A stretch of DNA of 32,382 nucleotides. Source: Subsaximicrobium wynnwilliamsii. Its GTDB lineage: Bacteria > Bacteroidota > Bacteroidia > Flavobacteriales > Flavobacteriaceae. A program made the translations under genes and the position numbers. The DNA lies in NCBI RefSeq assembly GCF_007997225.1, contig NZ_VORM01000034.1, forward strand, positions 1 to 32,382. Direction: 5' to 3'. Below the pieces are notes generated by a model. The model saw only the letters and a program-made list of their open reading frames with translations. It was not told where the DNA came from and did not search any database. This document shows, in pieces, positions 25,401-32,382 of this stretch. Every line of letters starts with the position of its first letter. Positions within the stretch are counted from its first letter, which is position 1.

Positions 25401-25768
25401 GTGGTAATTTCATTGGCGCTATGAGCAACCAGCCTGTTGAAGTTTTGGATAGATGGCAGAATATAGGGGATGTTACCGATGTACAACAATTTACTACCGG
25501 TTTGGATCCCGAAAGTGCTTTAGCTTTTATTAATTATACCCAGAGCGATGCGGGTATTACAGATGCCTCATATATCCGTCTCAAAACGGTAGCACTTTCT
25601 TACCAACTCCCAACAATACGCCAACGTGTTAATTGCGAAGTCTTTTTAAGAGGACAAAATCTATTGACCCTAACTAAGTATAATGGTTTGGACCCAGAGA
25701 CGAGATCTAGAAACACCATCCCCCCACTAAGGTTTATCACACTAGGAACGAAATTCACATTTAAATAA
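22466..25768 (+). CDS. SusC/RagA TonB-dependent transporter with STN signalling domain
   Basis: The 1100-residue outer-membrane protein has a signal peptide (hydrophobic LLLLCCTTVFSLSSSAIFS), an STN domain (about 48-118, TMTIYEVLELIGKQTECTF) and a carboxypeptidase-regulatory-like domain (about 130-205, GLPIPGVYISIDG). The plug (about 225-350) includes IRGQNSIRANG and PLYIIDGVPY, and the 22-strand barrel ends in FITLGTKFTFK. The STN domain marks it as a transducer that talks to the FecR-type protein upstream. It pairs with SusD to bind and import oligomers, peptides or glycans. Peptide import is favoured by the peptidase gene in the operon, but this is inference. Confidence 0.93.
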   Translation: MQLKLTNTLFFQWKEISKFIVKTLLLLCCTTVFSLSSSAIFSQNEKVVIDSDKTMTIYEVLELIGKQTECTFIYQSDIFKDVPDIAIRKGVIKVMKLLQQCLPETEFKITTTKDSYITIIRKAPNPPRQVQIQIKGIITGVEGLPIPGVYISIDGSTNYTTSDFDGSFSLVESSNETLKFSLLGYQTQFVKLDGRTTINVTLIEDVTALDVVTLNAGYYSVKEKEATGNISKIEQKDIENQPVTNPLAAIQGRVAGVEITQTSGLPGAGFEIKIRGQNSIRANGNDPLYIIDGVPYASSTIGDVQTSLIIPGFGISPLNNINSDDIQSIEILKDADATAIYGSRGANGVVLITTKKGKFGATEFNIATTSGFGSIANRIDLLGTPEYLAMRREAYENEGIDPLPFNAYDINGTWDENRYTNWQKELIGKTARLENVQASFSSGNAQTRFLISGNYNKQTNVFPGDFSNRQMSVLSSINHKSKNEKLALQFSANFSSNNNDLPATSLVREALLLAPNAPTLYNEDGSLNWEDSTWNNPLRNLEGKYGSNSTNLISNLTIDYELFKDFKFITSLGYTQNNLSEIRTVPSTIFNPAFGLGPEISSAIHNDANRKSWIIEPQLHHNFKIFDTDVQTLVGLTFQEESSHQLSQIASGFTNNVLIENLAAASQLFVLADNPIEYRYNAFFGRVNLNHKQKYILNLTGRRDGSSRFGPNKQFANFGAVGAAWIFSNEDFIKETFPILSYGKIRGSYGTSGNDQIGNYEYLNTFSFGNTFYQNTIGLQPTRLFNPDFSWEENRKLEIAVELGLFKDVVLLSSSYYRNRSSNQLIGVPLPATTGFNSINANLDATVENRGLEFQLTSQNIKTEHFSWSSSVNLTIPKNELLSFPDLEGSSYANQLVIGQPLNIVKVYESQGVNPQTGLFEFTDFNNDGNISSPQDRQIVKDLNPEYYGGFENSLSYKNLSLNVLFQFTKQLGAHYLAGGNFIGAMSNQPVEVLDRWQNIGDVTDVQQFTTGLDPESALAFINYTQSDAGITDASYIRLKTVALSYQLPTIRQRVNCEVFLRGQNLLTLTKYNGLDPETRSRNTIPPLRFITLGTKFTFK

Positions 25769-25776
25769 TCGCTAAC

Positions 25777-27177
25777 ATGAACTTTATACATCTAAATTTA
25801 AGAAATTATCCATTGATTGTCTTTTTGGCGATTTGCCTCACCTCAATCGCTATATCCTGTGAAGATTTTGTAGAGGTTGATCCTCCAAATAACCAGCTTA
25901 CTGGAGAAACTATATTTAGTAATGCCACCACGGCAAACACTGCGTTTGTAAATATCTACGGAAAACTAAGAGACAATGCACTCACCACTGGTGGCCTTGC
26001 TGGTCTTCCTTACCTCATGGGATTATATACTGATGAGCTTGAATTGTTTAATCAAAATTTGCAGCAACAGGAATTTTACAGTAATAACGTAACCCCATCC
26101 AATTTCTTAATCCAAAATTTATGGAATGAAAGCTATAACTTGATCTATGCTACCAATACGATTATAAAAGGTGTTGAGAATTCCAACTCCTTGTCTTTGG
26201 AGGATCGAGAACGCTTTTTGGGCGAAGCCTACTTTACCAGGGCATTTATACACTTTTATCTTGTTAATAGTTTTGGAACTATTCCTTACATAAAAACAAC
26301 CGACTTTTTAATAAATAAAAATGTAACTAGGGATGACATTGGCAGTGTCTATCAAAATATTATAGATGATTTAATACTTTCCAGATCCTTGTTATCACAA
26401 AATGAAAATACATCTATAACAAATCTAAGACCCAACCAATTTACGGCATCAGCATTATTATCGAGAGTTTACCTCTATACCGAGCAATGGCAGTTGGCAT
26501 TAAACGAGTCGGAAGCACTAATTGCAAATTCAAATTATACTTTAAACACAGATACCGAACAAGTTTTTTTTAAAACAAGTAACGAAACGATTTGGCAGTA
26601 TGACTCGGGACAAAGTAGTAGTAACACCCTAGACGCACAAACCTATATTTTTACGAGTAGCCCACCTCCAAATAGTGCATTAGCGCCGAATTTGGTCAAT
26701 AGTTTCGAGCCCAATGACCAAAGATTTACGGATTGGCTAGGTTCTGTTTCTGCAGGAACTGATATCTGGTATTATCCATTTAAATATAAACTCAACACAG
26801 TCACTAGCGCTACACAAGAGTGTACCATTGTTTTTCGATTGGCAGAATTCTATTTAATCGCTGCTGAAGCCAATGCGCAATTGGGAGCTATTTCTAATGG
26901 TCTCAACCGTCTTAACGCCATTAGAACTAGGGCTAATTTAGAACCCGTTACGAGTACTAATACCAATAGCCTTTTAAATGCCATTTATCGAGAAAGAAAA
27001 ATAGAGCTTTTTACGGAAATGTCACATCGGTTTTTTGATTTAAAGCGAACTGGACGAATCGATGAGCAATTATCGCAAATTAAACCGAACTGGCAGTCTA
27101 CTGATAAATTGCTTCCACTACCGGAATCTGAACTGATTTTAAACACTAATTTATTACCTCAAAATGATGGCTACTAA
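25777..27177 (+). CDS. SusD/RagB-family outer-membrane lipoprotein
   Basis: The 466-residue protein has a signal ending in lipobox AISC (Cys28), then EDFVEVDPPNNQLTG, the usual SusD start. TPR-like helices and the C-terminal RANLEP / IYRERKIELFTEMSHRFFDLKR block are the RagB/SusD hallmark. It forms the lid of the SusC transporter and binds the substrate at the cell surface. It starts 9 nt after the SusC stop, and its end overlaps the peptidase start by 14 nt, so the three genes form one transcription unit. It is slightly short for the family. Confidence 0.92.
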   Translation: MNFIHLNLRNYPLIVFLAICLTSIAISCEDFVEVDPPNNQLTGETIFSNATTANTAFVNIYGKLRDNALTTGGLAGLPYLMGLYTDELELFNQNLQQQEFYSNNVTPSNFLIQNLWNESYNLIYATNTIIKGVENSNSLSLEDRERFLGEAYFTRAFIHFYLVNSFGTIPYIKTTDFLINKNVTRDDIGSVYQNIIDDLILSRSLLSQNENTSITNLRPNQFTASALLSRVYLYTEQWQLALNESEALIANSNYTLNTDTEQVFFKTSNETIWQYDSGQSSSNTLDAQTYIFTSSPPPNSALAPNLVNSFEPNDQRFTDWLGSVSAGTDIWYYPFKYKLNTVTSATQECTIVFRLAEFYLIAAEANAQLGAISNGLNRLNAIRTRANLEPVTSTNTNSLLNAIYRERKIELFTEMSHRFFDLKRTGRIDEQLSQIKPNWQSTDKLLPLPESELILNTNLLPQNDGY

Positions 27178-29824
27178 GAAACACTTTCTCGTAAAAAATT
27201 TTTATTTGTTTTTAGTCTTTTTTTTAACAATGGTCTGCCCGATGAACGGGCAGACCATTAAAAATAAGGTGGTTGAAGAAAGTGATTACCATTTATGGGG
27301 CTATCTAAAACAAGATCAGCTATCAAATTATGGTAAATGGGCTTCCTTTCACATGAGCTATGAATCAAATAAGGACACTTTGTTTATAAAAAGTATTGAT
27401 ACGCATAAGCTTTTCGCGATACCAAATGGATATAATAGTAAATTTAGCTTAGACGAGAATTGGGTAGCATTCCAATCTTATGATGGCTATGTTGGTTTAC
27501 TCAATCTCAGAAATGGCAAACGGGAGCATTTTGAGGATGCTACAATTTACGATTGGTCTAATTCAGGACACTATTTGTCTCTTTATTTTCAAGTAGAGAA
27601 AAAGTTAATAATAAGGGATATTAGAAGTGGATTCTCAAAAACATTTTCAGGCATTACCGATCATCATTTCAATCATAAAGGTAATATTTTGGCTTATATC
27701 CAAGAGATGGATGGCATGAATAAAGTGGTTAAGATTAATTTAGAAAACAACTTTTCAGAACATCCAATTTACAGATCACCTGATAAAATTCAGAATTTGA
27801 AGTTGCATGAAACTAAAGAAAGCCTCATTTTCTTGGAAGAATATAGTCATCCAGACTATATCGAAAAAAGTCATGTTATTCATTTTTATAACAACAAACT
27901 CAACAGTTATGACCCGAGACTGGAAAAGGACTTTCCTAAAGATAAATACGTTTCTAGAAACTTAATAATCAGTGTGTCAGATTTTTTTATATCAAAGCAA
28001 GAGCATAGGATATTCTTTCCAATCCAAAAATGGACGAGAGTATCAGATACCTTTGCGTCAAGGAATGAAGATCAGGTGGAGATTTGGCATTATAAGGATA
28101 CAGAAGTGTTTCCCAGGCAGGAAAATTTCAATTTTAGTGTTATAGGCGCCAAACTCGCCGCATGGGATTTAAAAGACAATAAAATTGATGAAATAACCAA
28201 TAGTTCACAAGGACTGTATGTTTTAAATGAAAGCCATACGCATGCACTAATTTATAGCGACTCAGAATACTTACCACTATTTAAACATCAAGGATTATAC
28301 TCTGACGTTTATATATTTGATTTGGAAAAACATCAAAAATCCCTCTTTCTAGATAAACTAAATTTAGAAAACCCCATCCTTTCATCTCCTAAAGGTAGAT
28401 ACTTCAATTACTTTAGGGACAATAATTGGTGGATTTACGATCTTGACTCACAAAAGCATTTTGCAATTACAAAAGCAATAAAGGAAAAAATTACAAAGGA
28501 TTTCAGTTTAACGAGTCGTGAGACTATACCATTGAGTTTTCCCGTTTGGTCAAGGGATGAAAATGAAATTTTTATTTCTGGAGTAAATAATATTTGGAGG
28601 ATGAATCTTATTAACTCCACAACAGCACAATTAACAAATGGTTTTAAACACGGATATAGTTATGAAATTTACAATGGACCGAGAGCTAGTCAAAACGCTA
28701 GAGCCATACATCACAATAAGGTATCGATTATCGAAAATCCAAAGGAAATAATTGTAAAAAAAACCTCATTACAATCTAAGTTCTCAGGTTTTGAAATTCT
28801 TAACGAAAATAGTCAAAATGAAACTTTAGTCTATGGAGATATCCTTACAGATGAGTTGTTTTCTTCGAAAAACAATAAAACAATGGTTTTCAGACAACAA
28901 AGATATGACCAATCCCCACAACTGAAATTATATAAAGACGGAGAACTATCAGATCTATACCAAAGCAATACCCATGAACATAAATTCTATTGGGGCAGTT
29001 CGAAACTCATTCAATATAAGGATTCTAAAAACAAACCGCTTCAAGGTATTCTTTATTATCCATCAGATTATGATTCTGAAAAGCAATATCCACTCATAGT
29101 TATTCCCTATGATCAACAAACAAGATATTATAATCAATTCATTCTGCCTTCCATGGCTGCCGATGGAGAATTGCTCACGAGTGTCCTTAATTTAAAAGGA
29201 TACTTCGTACTACTCCCAGATATCAATTATGAAGAAGGCAATGCCGGTATATCAGCTTCGAACTGTATCGTTTCTGCTACAAAAAAAGCAATGGAGCTTG
29301 AAAACATAAATCCAAATGGCATTGGTATTATGGGGCATTCTTTTGGGGCGTATGAAACCTATTTCACAATAACGCAAACAAATTTGTTTTCGGCAGCCAT
29401 TGCTGGGTCTGGATTTTCTGATTTGTTTACTTTCTCCCTTTCCATTCACCCTGGATTTAGAAATCATCCCGAAACGAATTATTTTGAATTTGGACAAATA
29501 CGAATGAATAAACCATTTTATGAAATGAAAGATCTGTACTTGAAGAACTCCCCGATATTTCAATCAGATAAAATCAATACACCACTACTGTCATGGTCTG
29601 GAAAAAATGATTCTAGAGTGTTTTGGAATCAATCTTTATATATGTATTTGGCTTTAAGAAGAATGGAAAAAGAAAACATCATGTTAATTTACCCAAATGA
29701 ATATCATGTATTGACGAAAAAAGAAAATCAACTGGACTTAACCAGTAAGGTTTTAGACTGGTTTGATTATCATTTAAAAGGTCATGAACCGAAAGATTGG
29801 ATTACAAATACGAATCAGTATTAA
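27164..29824 (+). CDS. Secreted S9-family (prolyl oligopeptidase-like) serine peptidase
   Basis: The 886-residue protein starts with a signal peptide (hydrophobic FYLFLVFFLTMVCPMNG). A long beta-propeller-like region follows (about 40-590), then an alpha/beta-hydrolase domain. The catalytic triad is readable: Ser726 in GHSFGAYE, Asp816 in SGKNDSRV and His848 in NEYHVL. This is the layout of dipeptidyl- or acylaminoacyl-peptidases of family S9. The domain is periplasmic or surface-exposed. As the third gene of the SusC/D operon it probably trims the imported peptide. The start overlaps SusD by 14 nt and the coding sequence ends just before a bidirectional terminator. Confidence 0.85.
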   Translation: MMATKKHFLVKNFYLFLVFFLTMVCPMNGQTIKNKVVEESDYHLWGYLKQDQLSNYGKWASFHMSYESNKDTLFIKSIDTHKLFAIPNGYNSKFSLDENWVAFQSYDGYVGLLNLRNGKREHFEDATIYDWSNSGHYLSLYFQVEKKLIIRDIRSGFSKTFSGITDHHFNHKGNILAYIQEMDGMNKVVKINLENNFSEHPIYRSPDKIQNLKLHETKESLIFLEEYSHPDYIEKSHVIHFYNNKLNSYDPRLEKDFPKDKYVSRNLIISVSDFFISKQEHRIFFPIQKWTRVSDTFASRNEDQVEIWHYKDTEVFPRQENFNFSVIGAKLAAWDLKDNKIDEITNSSQGLYVLNESHTHALIYSDSEYLPLFKHQGLYSDVYIFDLEKHQKSLFLDKLNLENPILSSPKGRYFNYFRDNNWWIYDLDSQKHFAITKAIKEKITKDFSLTSRETIPLSFPVWSRDENEIFISGVNNIWRMNLINSTTAQLTNGFKHGYSYEIYNGPRASQNARAIHHNKVSIIENPKEIIVKKTSLQSKFSGFEILNENSQNETLVYGDILTDELFSSKNNKTMVFRQQRYDQSPQLKLYKDGELSDLYQSNTHEHKFYWGSSKLIQYKDSKNKPLQGILYYPSDYDSEKQYPLIVIPYDQQTRYYNQFILPSMAADGELLTSVLNLKGYFVLLPDINYEEGNAGISASNCIVSATKKAMELENINPNGIGIMGHSFGAYETYFTITQTNLFSAAIAGSGFSDLFTFSLSIHPGFRNHPETNYFEFGQIRMNKPFYEMKDLYLKNSPIFQSDKINTPLLSWSGKNDSRVFWNQSLYMYLALRRMEKENIMLIYPNEYHVLTKKENQLDLTSKVLDWFDYHLKGHEPKDWITNTNQY

Positions 29825-29827
29825 AAA

Positions 29828-29851
29828 AAGAGGAGTCATTTGACTCCTCTT
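29828..29851. terminator. Bidirectional intrinsic terminator
   Basis: A perfect 11-bp stem, AAGAGGAGTCA and TGACTCCTCTT, has a 2-nt loop and A/T-rich flanks on both sides (A-run before, TTAAAATT after). It lies between the convergent S9 peptidase (ends 29824) and DUF6520-like gene (ends 29874), and serves both. Confidence 0.8.
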
Positions 29852-29873
29852 AAAATTCGAACTAGTTACAACC

Positions 29874-30143
29874 TTATTGAGGTCTATAAACCGTGAGTGG
29901 ACAAATGGTCGCATTTGGATTACTTTTCCCAAAGGCCTGTGGTCCATTTAAGCCATTTGTACAGATTGGGCCAATAATTGTACTACAAGTTACTGGAACC
30001 ATGCATGGCGATGGTGAATCAATATAACCTGCGATTACACTTAGTGCAGCTTCTCCCTTATTGCCTGACGTGCTAAAAGCAGAAGTCATTGCAAATACAA
30101 TTGCCAGAACTGGCATCAAAAATTGAATTTTACGAGTTTTCAT
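29874..30143 (-). CDS. DUF6520-like small secreted peptide
   Basis: The 89-residue product has a signal peptide (MKTRKIQFLMPVLAIVFAMTSAFS) and a small mature part with four cysteines (PSPCMVPVTCSTIIGPICTNG and ATICPLTVY). Both match the flavobacterial DUF6520 family as I recall it (usual start MKTRKxKFLMPV). These peptides are of unknown function and often occur with MauE-like and thioredoxin-like genes, as with the MauE-like gene upstream here. The four cysteines suggest disulfides. It is convergent with the S9 peptidase. Confidence 0.75.
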   Translation of the reverse strand: MKTRKIQFLMPVLAIVFAMTSAFSTSGNKGEAALSVIAGYIDSPSPCMVPVTCSTIIGPICTNGLNGPQAFGKSNPNATICPLTVYRPQ

Positions 30144-30202
30144 GATTAAAAAATTTAAATTAATGACCTACTCTATTATACAGGTTTTCAGTCTTACTCC
30201 TG

Positions 30203-30216
30203 CTATCGGCCGATAG
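30203..30216. promoter_or_regulatory. Perfect 14-bp palindrome upstream of the DUF6520-like gene
   Basis: CTATCGGCCGATAG is fully self-complementary. It lies between the stop of the 356-residue gene and the start of the DUF6520-like gene. It might be an operator, a weak terminator or a processing site; nothing seen decides. Confidence 0.35.
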
Positions 30217-30237
30217 ATACTATTTTTAACTTTTAGA

Positions 30238-31308
30238 TTATTCTCTCATTTTAAAATGGGTTGGTTTTAACTTATAAAGTGATAGTGAGTTTCCAATCAA
30301 TGACACAAAATATTCATCGTGAACCTCAAATTCCCTTAATTTCGATTCATTTAAGTTATAAACGTAGAAACTAAGTTCATAGGTGGACTTTGTCCAATCA
30401 TAAATATCTATAATCGCAGCTTGATTATGCATCACTTTCTCTTCAAATTTTCCGATTCTATCTGAGTGGATCAGCATGAGGTTATTTGTCATATACGCGT
30501 TTTTATTAATATATACTGGCGGGGCATTCATTGTGATTTTCAGTTTTTTAATGTTAGTTGATAGTGAAATTTGAGCAGTTCTTACGGTGTCGATAGTTCG
30601 CATTCGCGTTTCAAGCTCTAGATCATTGTTCATTATCATGAACTCATTCCGGTAATAATAGACATAGCCAATAAATTTATCGTCATCAGAAACTACCATT
30701 ATACCATCCACATCAAATACACCATCAATCTGCTTTTCCAGAAGATCTTCTTTAAATAGTATATCCGAGGATTTATCTAAATCCACTATTCCTAGTATAG
30801 ATTCAAAAGTTCGTGAACTTGTAGACTTAACAAAGAGTGTAGTTGAATCCATGGGAATAGCTTTGGAAAAATAAATATCACGCTCATCCCATAAGTTTGC
30901 TTCCCACATTCCAATTTTTCCTCGGAAAACTGCTGGTACTGTTCCATCAAGAAGAAAAAAATATGGACTGACTATTTTAATCTCCGCTGAACGAAATGGC
31001 AAATTCTTTTTATTGAGATTTATTTTAATATGCGTGGTATCTTGAGAAGCCAAGTCAATTTTCAAGAGATGTAATGGAGCTGTTCGATTTCCCAAATAAA
31101 GCTGGTTATCGACATATCCCGAAATATAGTATGAGTTATAACCTAAATCGAGATCATATAACTTTGATATGGGATGGTGCGGAAATCGTCTGGTAAAGGC
31201 ATTGTTACGATGCACTTGATCTTCTGACATAAGAAATAATACAACAACCACTGAGATACTCAAAACCCCAATACTCAAAAGTCTGATAAATGTGGATGCC
31301 CTAAACAT
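30238..31308 (-). CDS. Membrane-anchored protein of unknown function (DUF6520/MauE cluster)
   Basis: The 356-residue protein has one N-terminal membrane helix (residues about 8-28, LLSIGVLSISVVVVLFLM). It continues as a beta-rich extracytoplasmic domain with repeated strand-turn patterns, possibly a beta-propeller. I do not recognise a named family. Its ATG lies within the end of the MauE-like gene (8-nt overlap, ATGTTTAG), so the pair is translationally coupled. It probably cooperates with the MauE-like and DUF6520-like products in the cell envelope, which is inferred from gene order only. Confidence 0.65.
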   Translation of the reverse strand: MFRASTFIRLLSIGVLSISVVVVLFLMSEDQVHRNNAFTRRFPHHPISKLYDLDLGYNSYYISGYVDNQLYLGNRTAPLHLLKIDLASQDTTHIKINLNKKNLPFRSAEIKIVSPYFFLLDGTVPAVFRGKIGMWEANLWDERDIYFSKAIPMDSTTLFVKSTSSRTFESILGIVDLDKSSDILFKEDLLEKQIDGVFDVDGIMVVSDDDKFIGYVYYYRNEFMIMNNDLELETRMRTIDTVRTAQISLSTNIKKLKITMNAPPVYINKNAYMTNNLMLIHSDRIGKFEEKVMHNQAAIIDIYDWTKSTYELSFYVYNLNESKLREFEVHDEYFVSLIGNSLSLYKLKPTHFKMRE

Positions 31309-31753
31309 TGGATATTGTATTTGGTTTCAATGAATCCCTTTTCAAGATTAGAATGCTTAGTATCGCCAAGACGACAAAGCCCGAATTGAAAATAAGATGT
31401 TCTGTCCATCCAAGGCTTTCTAATACACCACCACAAGAACAAGGAATGTAATCGCTGAAATTCAGAATAATGATGATATAGGCCGTGAACATAACCATCA
31501 AAGCATAACTCGCATATAATCCCAAAAGAATCTGTTTTGTAAACAATAATAGACCTGCAAGAATAAATTCAATTGAAGGAATACCCCATGAAACATATTC
31601 TGCGTATGCAGTCAAAATTGGAGATTGTCCCAATTGGGTTTTGAAGTTTTGGAAATCAAGTAATTTGCTTGTCCCCGCATAGATGAACAAAATTGAAAAT
31701 AAAATACAAGCGATTTTTGGTATGTATTGATAAATTGATTTAGAGCTTTTCAT
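31301..31753 (-). CDS. MauE/DoxX-like redox-associated membrane protein
   Basis: The start is placed at ATG 31753 (MKSSKS), giving 150 residues; the earlier start at 31783 adds only polar residues. There are four membrane helices. KLLDFQNFKTQLGQSPIL after helix 1 and the redox motif CSCGGVLE after helix 3 are the MauE/methylamine-utilisation family pattern. Family members pass electrons for disulfide formation in the periplasm. That fits the neighbouring four-cysteine DUF6520-like peptide. It overlaps the 356-residue gene downstream by 8 nt. Confidence 0.8.
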   Translation of the reverse strand: MKSSKSIYQYIPKIACILFSILFIYAGTSKLLDFQNFKTQLGQSPILTAYAEYVSWGIPSIEFILAGLLLFTKQILLGLYASYALMVMFTAYIIIILNFSDYIPCSCGGVLESLGWTEHLIFNSGFVVLAILSILILKRDSLKPNTISNV

Positions 31754-31848
31754 ATCCTTTAATTTGATATGATAAAGATGCACACTAAAATTTATTTCTA
31801 AGAAGCAATTTAATGACCACTAAGGATTAACAAACACCTCCCTTAGAA

Positions 31849-32258
31849 TCAATCATTATCCTCTATGGAGTTGTTCCGAAGCGCACTTGGAGAATACCCG
31901 TAACGTTTTTTAAAAGTCCTGGAAAAATGCGGCATACTTTTAAAGCCAGTCATATAGGCTATGGATTTTAGGGGAAGATCACTGTATTGTATCATCATTT
32001 GTGCCTTGCGCAATCGTTCCTGCACCAAAAAACGATAGACTGTAGTCCCGTAAAGCTCTTTAAAGCCGTACTTCAATTTAAACTCATTGGTGCCGATTTG
32101 CAAGGCGAAATCCTTTAAGGAGGGAAAGTCCATTTCCAAATTGTTTACTAAGATATCATGCCCCTCCCTGATCTTTCGTATATCTTCAAAAGTCAATCTG
32201 AGCTTTGTTTTTTTTTGTGTTTTCGTTTGATTTGCTGAAGACGTATAGCTGCCAAATT
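31849..32258 (-). pseudogene. AraC-family regulator, 5' end removed by IS1595 insertion
   Basis: The frame holds a complete AraC-type DNA-binding domain at the C-terminus: LKDFALQIGTNEFKLKYGFKELYG (first helix-turn-helix), then LPLKSIAYMTGFKSMPHFSRTFKKRYGYSP (second). An open frame can be started at TTG 32196. However, coding continues upstream in the same frame (QFGSYTSSANQTKTQKKTK) up to 32258, where the IS terminal repeat begins, and there is no ATG. So the N-terminal sensing domain, usually 150-200 residues, is missing. It lies upstream of and in line with the MauE-like operon and may once have controlled it. Confidence 0.75.
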
Positions 32259-32382
32259 GTATATCCGCAAACAGCCCTAAAATGAAATAATTATCTTATA
32301 TTCACTTGATATTAAAACAGTTGATTATGAATATATTTGATTTTGGAGTTCATTTCACAGACGAAAAGAGCTGCCGTACACA
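32259..32382 (+). mobile_element. IS1595-family insertion sequence, left end (partial)
   Basis: The IS starts at GTATATCCGCAAACAGCCC (32259), whose first nine bases match the repeat at the other window edge. It contains the start of a transposase gene at 32327. It continues past the window in the same orientation as the copy at 1-170. It has cut into the AraC gene. Confidence 0.7.
32327..32382 (+). CDS. IS1595-family (ISXO2-like) transposase, N-terminal fragment
   Basis: The ATG at 32327 starts MNIFDFGVHFTDEKSCRT and runs off the window. FGxHFTDExSCR is the N-terminal signature I know for Bacteroidota IS1595/ISXO2-like transposases, where a zinc-ribbon follows. It is too short to judge integrity. 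It is probably the same or a closely related element as the fragment at 2-160. Confidence 0.75.
   Translation, partial: MNIFDFGVHFTDEKSCRT

Overview
The window looks like a chromosomal accessory region of a marine-type flavobacterium (Bacteroidota, Flavobacteriaceae). The base composition is AT-rich. It carries a SusC/SusD pair with a FecI/FecR signalling pair, small DUF6520- and MauE-like genes, promoters of the TAnnTTTG type, and DUF6090-like and CYTH genes typical of that clade. No rRNA or tRNA gene was seen.

Layout. (1) The two window edges are cut inside IS1595-family (ISXO2-like) insertion sequences in the same orientation: a transposase C-terminus at 2-160 and a transposase N-terminus at 32327-32382. 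The terminal repeats of both start GTATATCCG. Each IS has truncated a resident gene: a lipoprotein on the left and an AraC-type regulator on the right. (2) From about 18.7 kb down to 0.3 kb, nearly all genes lie on the minus strand as one- or two-gene units. They are separated by eleven long imperfect palindromes (59-200 bp) whose ends share a GCAACAnyG...CGTTGYGC-like consensus. This is the architecture of an integron-like cassette array, but no cassette integrase is visible. Two palindromes (at 5550 and 9584) each contain a nearly identical ORF-less group II intron (747 and 733 bp). Both introns sit at the equivalent position, 7-8 nt from the conserved CGTT end. Payload genes include a nuclease-STAND NTPase, a TIR-domain protein, a possible HEPN protein, a PIN nuclease with an overlapping partner, a cyclase-family hydrolase, a GNAT acetyltransferase, a broken CYTH gene and several unknowns. 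Several of these domains are typical of anti-phage defence. (3) At 14.7-17.1 kb a more GC-rich IS91-family element (tyrosine recombinase plus HUH transposase, + strand) lies between two palindromes. Each of its ORFs has one in-frame stop codon.

(4) 18.9-20.3 kb holds a decayed group of small Cro/XRE-type regulators (two intact, two broken), an inverted repeat that may be an operator, and a strongly structured candidate RNA at 20.33-20.50 kb. (5) 20.6-29.8 kb is a + strand uptake locus: FecI-type sigma factor, FecR-type anti-sigma, SusC with an STN signalling domain, SusD and a secreted S9-family serine peptidase. The sigma/anti-sigma/STN arrangement predicts that ligand binding at the outer membrane induces the locus. 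(6) Convergent to it on the minus strand lie a small cysteine-containing DUF6520-like peptide gene, a membrane-anchored protein of unknown function, a MauE/DoxX-like membrane protein and the IS-truncated AraC gene.

The most unusual content is the palindrome-bounded cassette array and its resident group II introns. All family calls are from reading the sequence and recalled family knowledge; no database search was run.
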